From NCBI GenBank assembly GCA_016205045.1, contig JACQJM010000143.1, forward strand, positions 1-5,839: 5,839 nt of DNA, written 5' to 3'. Below the pieces are notes generated by a model. It had not been told where the DNA came from and searched no databases. It saw nothing but the letters and a program-made list of their open reading frames with translations. The DNA is from Elusimicrobiota bacterium (GTDB lineage: Bacteria; Elusimicrobiota; Elusimicrobia; JACQJN01). A program made the position numbers and the translations under genes. This document shows, one piece after another, positions 1-5,839 of the stretch (position 1 is its first letter; each line of letters starts with the position of its first letter).

Positions 1-167
1 CCAGCTCCACACGTTGTTAGGGTCTGGCCTCCGGGCAATCCCCAGCCACCCGCTTACCCACAGGAGAGTAGGACTGGCGCAGTAATTCTGCGAAAATTTT
101 GGGAAAGGTTCAGCGTGCGAAAAGAGCCTGGTGGGAGGATTGGTGGGGATGGGAAACTTAAGGGAGA
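1..167. other. Region downstream of the fusion gene, no assignable gene
   Basis: This short stretch follows the TAG of the fusion gene and runs to the window edge. A plus-strand frame beginning at base 1 stays open for at least 40 codons and seems to close around 160-171. A minus-strand frame is also open to the edge. Neither has a start codon with a ribosome site in view, and neither translation resembles a family I know. It may be the tail of a convergent gene or plain intergenic DNA. I see no strong promoter and no classical hairpin plus T-run terminator for the minus-strand operon. Confidence 0.4.
78..92. other. Small perfect inverted repeat, possible weak hairpin
   Basis: CGCAG and CTGCG form a 5-bp stem around a 5-base TAATT loop, with AAAATTTT directly on the right side. 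On the plus strand the stem is followed by four A then four T, and on the minus strand there is no T-run after it. It could be a poor terminator for a convergent plus-strand transcript or simply chance. The stem is too short for a confident call. Confidence 0.2.
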
Positions 168-3100
168 CTAAGGGAAAAGGGCCTGAATAATACTTGAATA
201 CAAACGCTCATCCACCTCATCGTCTAGAGCTTGGTTGCTCAACCACACAAAAGCAGCGTCGTCTTCGGGAAACACAGCTACTCGCGTATTATAAGCCAGC
301 CAATGGCCCGGGTGCCAGTACATTTTTCTCCCAGAGGAGTCCGCATCTATGTACCATCCATATCCATATGGCATCACTGCGGAGGGGGTGAACATCTTCT
401 CCGTGGAAGCCGCGGAGAGAATCCTGCCACTAGTTAAATTCAGGGCCCATGCCGCCAAATCCTCTGCAGAAGAGTAAATATTTCCATCCGTGAACACGTC
501 CGTCACGTGGATTTCTTTTATTCCGTTCTCTTCAAGATGATCGGCCCTGTCTTGGCCTTTTCTATCATAGCTAAGAGCCGCATTAGAAACTCCGGCGGGT
601 TGGCCCACGGTGGTTTGTGTCATCCCAAGTGGCTCAAAAAAATTCCTTCTCATGAATTCGGAAAAAGTCTGTCCAGAAGCACGCCGGATGACCTCCCCCA
701 ACAAAACGTACCCGGTGTTTGAGTATTCGAATTGCGTTCCAGGGGAAAAAGAAAGTGGTTTATTCTTAATGGCTTCGACAATGTCTTTAAACTCGATCGG
801 CCGATGAAACAATTTGGCCTGTATCGCCGCGGTTTCATACGCATCTGGGATGCCGGAGGTGTGCTGCAATAAATGTTGAATCGTCACGGGCTCGCCATTT
901 TTCCCGACCAAGTTCTCAGCAGGGTATCCCGGGATATAGTTGGATACACGATCGGACACCTTCAGTTTTCCCAATGCTTCAAGCTTGAGAATGGCCGCCG
1001 CAACAAACTGTTTAGAGACAGATGCTAGTAGATACCGCGTCTGTCCGTCATTCAAAATGCCGAGACGATCGTTTGCCTTGCCGACTCCCCGGAGGTAGCT
1101 CCCAGCAGGCGTCATAACACCCAAGGTGCCTGAGATGTGGTCTTGCGTGGAAAACGCTTTTAAAACCTTATCTAGCCGCTCTGAGAGACTTGCTGTGGGA
1201 ATTTTGGAGGCAGCATCTTGATCTTTGGAACGATGTCTTCTTAGAAAGATGCGGAAGCGGTGCTGGAGTTTCATGAAAGGCATGAGCAGGAAGTTATTCA
1301 TCCACTGGGGGGAGTAAATTTGGCCCAAAACGACTAACCCGCTGAGCATAGAAATGAGACTGTTTACACCCCACAAGACATTAAGGTGTGCGATATTAAG
1401 TCCCAGATGCAGCGCGCTTCCCAGGGCCAACAAGAACGGGTATAGGGGCTGAATGCCCACCGGAGTAGCCCTCTGCGTTCGGTACATAACATAATTCCCC
1501 CGGATCTGCGGCCAGCTGATTAAAGGAAGAAGCGCCAAAGCACAGTATCCCACCCATTCTGCCCGTTTATCCATGGAAAGCGGGAGGGGAGCAAATAACC
1601 AGGCCAGCGAGAATAAAATGGATCCAACCACCACGAAGAAACTTTTTTTCTTGGGGCCCACCTCAGGAGAATACCCATGGAGTTGAGTGATAAGAACTCC
1701 GCTCTCCACCATCCCCGCAGCGCTGGTAACAATCGGCCAGACATTGGGGAGCTGCGAGCCTTGGAGAAGATACCCGGTCACCAGCAAGACCGCCGCGGCA
1801 AACCAGATGCGATAGGTCCCTATAGGTTGGTGCTTGGTGGCCTCCGCTTTAAATTTAAAATTCTTGATGATTTGAGGAATGCCTATGGCGCTGAGGATAA
1901 GGCTTCCCACAAACGCCGCGTGACCCCATATCCAGGGGGCGGCCAGTGTCAGGGCACCCCCTGCAGCAAGAAACACAAGTCGCTGCTGGGCTATATAGCT
2001 GAAGAAAGGCTTAGGGGGCTCCGGTCTTTGCGAGAGGCCTTCGTTGATGGCCTCCATCCACCGCAGGGCTCCCCGAGAGCCTCTGATTCCTAGGCGCCTT
2101 ACATTGGGGGGTAAAATCCTGTGCGGGGAATCTCCCACGCTGTACGCCTCGGCCCCCGGGAAAGCCAGCGCCATGGCCGCGTCCCCGCCAGAAAACTCAT
2201 CTCCCAGGATTCGCAAATCCTTTTCCTGCAGTTTATACCCTCTGCCGCGCAGGAACATATAAATAAACCGGAGGCCATCCCCCTTGTCGTATCGGCTGAG
2301 GTGCATCCAGTCATGGTGCAGTCTCACCGGGGTGAGGATCCCGTGACTTCCCAGTTTTTCCCGAACCTTGCGGGCAAATTCTTCCGAACGAGGATCCCCC
2401 TGGCTAAACTTGACATCGATTCTTCCTGGGATGCTTAACACCATCGCCATAGAGTTAGAATCCATCCCTAATTCCGACTGGGTCTGTTTTAAAATTTCCT
2501 CGATTTTCAGCCGCTCCTCTCGCGTCCAGTCCACAAGCAGGTGACGCTCGGGATTTCCCCTGGAATCGAAGCTCACCATCTCGCTGCCAAATCCTCCCAC
2601 AAAGAAAAGATTTTTGAGCAAGGAGCGATCCACATTTAAGATTCTGCTGATAAAAGGCTTCCAGGCCGCAAACGAAAATGGCGCATCCCAAGGTTCTCTA
2701 TCCAGGCTGCGCCCCGTGTTTAGAATCACGGGCCCTTTCTTCAGAAGGCGGCAAAATTCTCTAAGAACTTCTTCCTTTATAGATAGGCTCAACCCATCCG
2801 GTCCACGATCATTCAATGTGGAATCAAGATCCAGGGCCCACCAGGTCCCTGGATCTTCCCTTAAGTGCTCCAAATGCCCATCCGCCGGCGAGATCGGCGC
2901 CCCAAGCGCCGCTTCTCTCAACTTCTCCCTCAACTCTTGGTAATCCACCTCCATGGCGTGGGCGATGTCCCGAAGCTGATTTGGCTTCCCTTCACGATGC
3001 AGCCGGCCGGAAATTTCTGTCACTTCTTGCTGAAAGTTTCCGGGAAGCGGGCGCGGCGGGCGCATTTCCTCTTCCCGCCGTCCCTGGGGAAGCATACGAA

Positions 3101-4178
3101 GGATGTCCGGGGCCCCCGGGGGCGGGGTAGTGGGGCCTGGCGACAGGGGGCGCAAATTCTGCAGCACCGCCTGAAAGTGCAGGATGGGTGTGTGCTTTTC
3201 TAAATCTTGCAGGGTGAGCTGAGAAACTTTTTGGTTTTTTGTTTCTCCCAGCTTCTGCACGGCATGCGCCAAAACCTTTGCCCCGTAAAGAGAATCAGAC
3301 GCGGCGGTATGCTCCTGAACCCCGCCCAATTTCAAGGTGTGGATCAGGCTTTCCAAATCCCGGAATTTGATCTCCGGGAAGAGGGATTTTACCATCTCCC
3401 GCGTGTCCAGAATGGGGTTGGACAAAAAGGGCATTCCGGACTTCTGCATTTGATGCGCCGTGAAGCTAACATCAAAGGGCGCGTTGTGGGCTACCAACAC
3501 AGAATCCTGGCCCACGAATTTAAAAAACTTGGGCAAAACCTGATCGATACTGGGCTGATCCTTGAGGTCGCCGTTGGTGATCCCCGTAAATTCCGTGATC
3601 TCAGCGGGCATAGGCGCCCCGGGGTTTATTTGCTGTTCAAACGTGTCCAAAATCTTGAGGGTGCCGTCCTCCTTCAACCGAACTTTCACCGCCCCTATCT
3701 GTGCCGGTTGATTCACCTCGGCATGGAACCCTGTGGTTTCCAGATCAAACACCACAAAAATAACGTCTTTGAGTTTGCGTAGTTCCGGGACGCTTGAAGA
3801 TCCCGTGCTCCCCGGCCGACTCCAACTGGGGACGGAAGATTCGGACCGGAAAAAAGTTTGCGCATCAAAGAGCCGTGCCAGCCCGCGGGACCGCTCCAGC
3901 ATCGCCGGGACGGAAACCGCTCTAGAAATTTTTTGCCCCCACTTTTCCATCAACGAGTTTCTAAGAACGCGCGGAGAAGGGACGTGGCGTACGGGCTGGG
4001 AAGCGGGGCGCAAAATCACAATGGCTGAAGAAACCGGGGAGCGGGGATTAGAAGAGAGAACAGGAATAGGGATGGATCCGTCCGGCGACAGAACCCCGCG
4101 GAAGGCCTCGCCGAAAACGGGCGGGGCAGAGTTGACGGCCAACACCAAAGAGAGGAAGACTCGGAAGGAAAAAATCAT
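168..4178 (-). CDS. Four-module fusion protein: DEDDh exonuclease, HAD hydrolase, PQ-loop membrane domain, S12 serine hydrolase
   Basis: A complete 1336-residue frame from ATG to TAG. Residues 1-24 look like a signal peptide or anchor (Arg6, a short hydrophobic core, then VFGEA as a possible cleavage region), followed by a Pro/Ser-rich stretch to about 135. Residues 137-310 are a DnaQ/epsilon-type 3'-5' exonuclease: FDLETTG gives D145 and E147, HNAPFD gives D236, and HTAASD gives H290 and D295, so the DEDDh set is complete. Residues 311-443 are a Pro-rich linker with a possible HTH at 400-424. Residues 444-715 are a HAD phosphatase: DLDST (D450, D452), LNTGR (T488), K632, and GD-x5-D (D660, D666), as in Cof/trehalose-phosphatase types. 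Residues 730-955 hold about eight membrane helices with PQ motifs at 768-769 and 890-891, like a two-repeat SWEET/PQ-loop carrier. Residues 998-1336 are a class C beta-lactamase/S12 peptidase or esterase: SVSK (S1053, K1056), YSN (Y1152), HPG (1289-1291). Domain assignments are firm; substrates and overall role are unknown. The ATG overlaps the upstream stop and has only weak Shine-Dalgarno-like sequence, which favours coupled translation. Confidence 0.9.
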   Translation of the reverse strand: MIFSFRVFLSLVLAVNSAPPVFGEAFRGVLSPDGSIPIPVLSSNPRSPVSSAIVILRPASQPVRHVPSPRVLRNSLMEKWGQKISRAVSVPAMLERSRGLARLFDAQTFFRSESSVPSWSRPGSTGSSSVPELRKLKDVIFVVFDLETTGFHAEVNQPAQIGAVKVRLKEDGTLKILDTFEQQINPGAPMPAEITEFTGITNGDLKDQPSIDQVLPKFFKFVGQDSVLVAHNAPFDVSFTAHQMQKSGMPFLSNPILDTREMVKSLFPEIKFRDLESLIHTLKLGGVQEHTAASDSLYGAKVLAHAVQKLGETKNQKVSQLTLQDLEKHTPILHFQAVLQNLRPLSPGPTTPPPGAPDILRMLPQGRREEEMRPPRPLPGNFQQEVTEISGRLHREGKPNQLRDIAHAMEVDYQELREKLREAALGAPISPADGHLEHLREDPGTWWALDLDSTLNDRGPDGLSLSIKEEVLREFCRLLKKGPVILNTGRSLDREPWDAPFSFAAWKPFISRILNVDRSLLKNLFFVGGFGSEMVSFDSRGNPERHLLVDWTREERLKIEEILKQTQSELGMDSNSMAMVLSIPGRIDVKFSQGDPRSEEFARKVREKLGSHGILTPVRLHHDWMHLSRYDKGDGLRFIYMFLRGRGYKLQEKDLRILGDEFSGGDAAMALAFPGAEAYSVGDSPHRILPPNVRRLGIRGSRGALRWMEAINEGLSQRPEPPKPFFSYIAQQRLVFLAAGGALTLAAPWIWGHAAFVGSLILSAIGIPQIIKNFKFKAEATKHQPIGTYRIWFAAAVLLVTGYLLQGSQLPNVWPIVTSAAGMVESGVLITQLHGYSPEVGPKKKSFFVVVGSILFSLAWLFAPLPLSMDKRAEWVGYCALALLPLISWPQIRGNYVMYRTQRATPVGIQPLYPFLLALGSALHLGLNIAHLNVLWGVNSLISMLSGLVVLGQIYSPQWMNNFLLMPFMKLQHRFRIFLRRHRSKDQDAASKIPTASLSERLDKVLKAFSTQDHISGTLGVMTPAGSYLRGVGKANDRLGILNDGQTRYLLASVSKQFVAAAILKLEALGKLKVSDRVSNYIPGYPAENLVGKNGEPVTIQHLLQHTSGIPDAYETAAIQAKLFHRPIEFKDIVEAIKNKPLSFSPGTQFEYSNTGYVLLGEVIRRASGQTFSEFMRRNFFEPLGMTQTTVGQPAGVSNAALSYDRKGQDRADHLEENGIKEIHVTDVFTDGNIYSSAEDLAAWALNLTSGRILSAASTEKMFTPSAVMPYGYGWYIDADSSGRKMYWHPGHWLAYNTRVAVFPEDDAAFVWLSNQALDDEVDERLYSSIIQALFP
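4175..4178 (-). promoter_or_regulatory. ATGA stop-start overlap (translational coupling)
   Basis: On the minus strand the bases read ATGA: the ATG of the fusion gene (4178-4176) shares two bases with the TGA stop (4177-4175) of the ASCH-domain gene. The roughly 20 bases before the ATG contain only a weak purine run (AAAAGA), not a strong Shine-Dalgarno sequence. Terminating ribosomes therefore probably re-initiate here, which ties expression of the fusion protein to the gene upstream. The overlap is seen directly; the coupling is inferred from its common meaning in bacterial operons. Confidence 0.75.
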
Positions 4179-5839
4179 TTGGGGATCTTTTGGAACTCAA
4201 TCCAGTAGCCCTGAGATCCCCGATCCACTTCGGGGCCATAGGTGGCTCTCAAGCTTTTGGTCAGTTCATCGATCAGCTTCTGTCGGGTAGCTTCCCGGTC
4301 AAAAGGGTTCCAGAATCTGGCGGGATCGTTTTCTTTTTTGAGATCGTCTAAGGTCAGGTCTCCTATGGGCTTTTTTTCTATTTTAGTGATGCGCGCTTCA
4401 AATAGTTTTTTATGCCCTCCTTTTCTACTCACCACGATCTTCACCCGGTCCCCTGCTCTCAAAGAGGAGTAGAACACATCCGTCTGCTTGTTCACCACTC
4501 GGAACGTGCCCTCTTTATAGCTTTGGAGAGGTCCCTCCAAGTTCGCGGAAAAACTCAAAGAGGTGAGGGCCGGTTGACGCACCGCGCTTCCCATTTGTTG
4601 GCGTTCTTCCTGGGTGACCTCGCGGGAAAGAATTTGCGGCACACTCCGGCGCACCAAACCCAGATCCAAAGGCGCCCCATCCCTAACGCCGCCCTTCTGC
4701 AGCTCATACACCCAGCCCCACACCATATTGGCGCTGATTTTTCTGGCCTTCTGCGCCATGGAGTTGACATCCGTAGAAGAGCCTTCATCATAATATTTAG
4801 ATTGGGCCTTCACGTACTCCACCGCCTTGGGCAGAAGCAGCGGGAAAAGATTGGCCGGGACCCCCTCTTTGTGCATGACGACAGACAGGTGCACCACGAT
4901 ATTTCCCACCACGGCCTGAGAGGCTTTTATTTGATCCACCTGCCAAGACGCCTCGCGCTGCTCGGGGGTTGCGGAGGACGGCAAATAAACCCCGCTTCCA
5001 TCCGAAAGCCTGAATAACAAATCCACCTCATTCTGGAATTCCAGTTGAGAAGTTCCCTCCACCCTCACTTCCCCGGCCAATGTCCTCAGCTTGGCCAGAT
5101 TTTTGAGCTGTTCAGCCTGAGGATCATCCACCAAGGATCTTCCCAAAACATACACCTCTAAAGGCGTGAGCTGTCGGCGCACTTTTGTGTTCTCTCCATC
5201 CTCCAAAAGATATTCGATCCCCACCTTGCCAGCGATTCCTTTGGAGCCTTCCAAGCGTTCCTGGGAAATTTGAGTGGCGAGATGCTTTAAAACCAGGTCA
5301 TGGGTGGCTGGCGTTTTAATCGCCTCCACGGCTAAATCGTGCATCAAAGCCACGTGCGCCTGCGGCTCCGAAAGAACCTGGGCAGGGGTGTCGGGGTAAT
5401 CATAAGCCAACCAGAACAAAACCGTGGGAACAAAGTTGGCATGCGTTTTATACAGAAGCGCCTCGTGCAAAGCCCCCACCTCCAGGGAAGCAACCAGGGC
5501 CCCGTGGCCTGTCTGAATAAAAGAAGACGGGATGAGATTCCGCACATAAGGGGGCATCTTGAGCAGAATCTGGGCGTACGCCAAGCCGTGCAGGAACTCT
5601 TCGGGATCCTGGAAATTCATTCCCTGCTTGGCCATCATTTCTCTGAGGACGCGAACCTGCTCCGGGGCGGAGAAATAAGCCGCGTCCTGGATCCAACCTA
5701 TCTTGCCGGGCGAGGCCCACAGCAAAACGTCCTGCCAGGAAACATTTTCCCAAGAGCCCCCTCCTGGCACAGGGATTTTTTGATCCGCCATCGATCTACG
5801 GAGAACCGGCACAAGTTCCCGAGTCACCCAGATCAAGCG
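4175..5839 (-). CDS. Partial protein of unknown function with a C-terminal ASCH/PUA-like domain (5' end outside the window)
   Basis: The frame is open from the right edge to TGA at 4177-4175, about 554 codons. The first in-frame candidate start is a TTG at 5836-5834 with no visible ribosome site, and the ATG at 5791-5789 also lacks one, so the gene most likely begins beyond the window. Numbering from that TTG, residues 1-430 resemble nothing I recognise. They look soluble and largely helical, with no clear membrane segment or catalytic motif. Residues 440-550 fit the ASCH fold pattern (PUA-like, usually linked to RNA or modified-nucleoside binding): a GTFRVV strand, a short LRAGDRVKI turn and strand typical of the beta-barrel, an ARITKIEKKPIGDLT segment, the acidic LDDLKKE helix, a second helix ending in TYGPE, and a final YWIEF strand. 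This is pattern recognition and needs profile confirmation. The 3' end overlaps the next gene by four bases, which points to an operon. Confidence 0.85.
   Translation of the reverse strand, partial: RLIWVTRELVPVLRRSMADQKIPVPGGGSWENVSWQDVLLWASPGKIGWIQDAAYFSAPEQVRVLREMMAKQGMNFQDPEEFLHGLAYAQILLKMPPYVRNLIPSSFIQTGHGALVASLEVGALHEALLYKTHANFVPTVLFWLAYDYPDTPAQVLSEPQAHVALMHDLAVEAIKTPATHDLVLKHLATQISQERLEGSKGIAGKVGIEYLLEDGENTKVRRQLTPLEVYVLGRSLVDDPQAEQLKNLAKLRTLAGEVRVEGTSQLEFQNEVDLLFRLSDGSGVYLPSSATPEQREASWQVDQIKASQAVVGNIVVHLSVVMHKEGVPANLFPLLLPKAVEYVKAQSKYYDEGSSTDVNSMAQKARKISANMVWGWVYELQKGGVRDGAPLDLGLVRRSVPQILSREVTQEERQQMGSAVRQPALTSLSFSANLEGPLQSYKEGTFRVVNKQTDVFYSSLRAGDRVKIVVSRKGGHKKLFEARITKIEKKPIGDLTLDDLKKENDPARFWNPFDREATRQKLIDELTKSLRATYGPEVDRGSQGYWIEFQKIPK

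Noticed and set aside
78..100. Rho-independent terminator for the operon
   Set aside because: The stem is only 5 bp, and on the minus strand it is followed by CCAGTCC rather than a T-run.
1314..1991. The membrane module as a separate gene with its own start
   Set aside because: The frame runs through without a stop or frameshift on both sides, and I saw no ribosome site before an internal ATG or GTG near the module boundary. Post-translational cleavage remains possible.
1677..3203. Several plus-strand open frames of 70-140 codons
   Set aside because: All are antisense to the HAD and membrane modules, which are well supported on the minus strand. None has a convincing ribosome site or domain.
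3207..4290. Two overlapping plus-strand open frames of 191 and 185 codons
   Set aside because: They lie antisense to the exonuclease region, where the minus-strand frame carries intact DEDDh motifs. Their translations show no recognisable domain, and they overlap each other in different frames.
4412..5017. Plus-strand open frame of 201 codons
   Set aside because: It is antisense to the ASCH-domain gene, and its His/Arg-rich translation is typical of a shadow frame in GC-rich DNA.
5789..5836. TTG at 5836 or ATG at 5791 as the true start of the ASCH-domain gene
   Set aside because: Neither has a purine-rich ribosome site at the usual distance, and the frame is open to the window edge, so a start outside the window is more likely.
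1..5839. CRISPR array, tRNA, rRNA, insertion-sequence ends or long direct repeats
   Set aside because: Reading both strands, I saw no regularly spaced repeats, no cloverleaf-like segment, no rRNA signature and no transposase motif.

Overview
The window is almost entirely filled by two long minus-strand genes, read right to left. No RNA gene, CRISPR array, insertion sequence or repeat family is visible. Base composition is moderate to high in GC. Long multidomain proteins with a short secretion-type leader followed by a Pro/Ser-rich stretch would fit an uncultured Gram-negative-type lineage such as Elusimicrobiota or Omnitrophota. That placement is inferred from protein style only; no marker gene is present.

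Layout in transcription order: (1) 5839-4175, the 3' part of a gene that enters from the right edge. It encodes a mostly unrecognised, probably helical protein ending in an ASCH/PUA-like domain. (2) 4178-168, a complete gene of 1336 codons whose ATG overlaps the previous stop as ATGA. Its product is an unusual chain of four normally separate modules: a DEDDh (DnaQ/epsilon-type) 3'-5' exonuclease, a HAD hydrolase with the Cof/trehalose-phosphatase type of motifs, an eight-helix membrane region with two PQ-loop repeats arranged like a SWEET transporter, and a C-terminal serine hydrolase of the class C beta-lactamase/S12 peptidase family. All the core catalytic motifs I looked for are intact in the three enzymes. 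(3) Positions 1-167 are downstream of both genes and hold no gene I can identify.

The two genes are probably co-transcribed and translationally coupled. What they do together is unknown. The ASCH-like domain and the exonuclease hint at nucleic acid or nucleotide handling, the HAD and PQ-loop modules at phosphorylated small molecules and sugar or solute transport, and the S12 module at cell-wall peptides or esters. I cannot join these into a known pathway. The four-module fusion and its contradictory membrane topology are the most notable points in the window.
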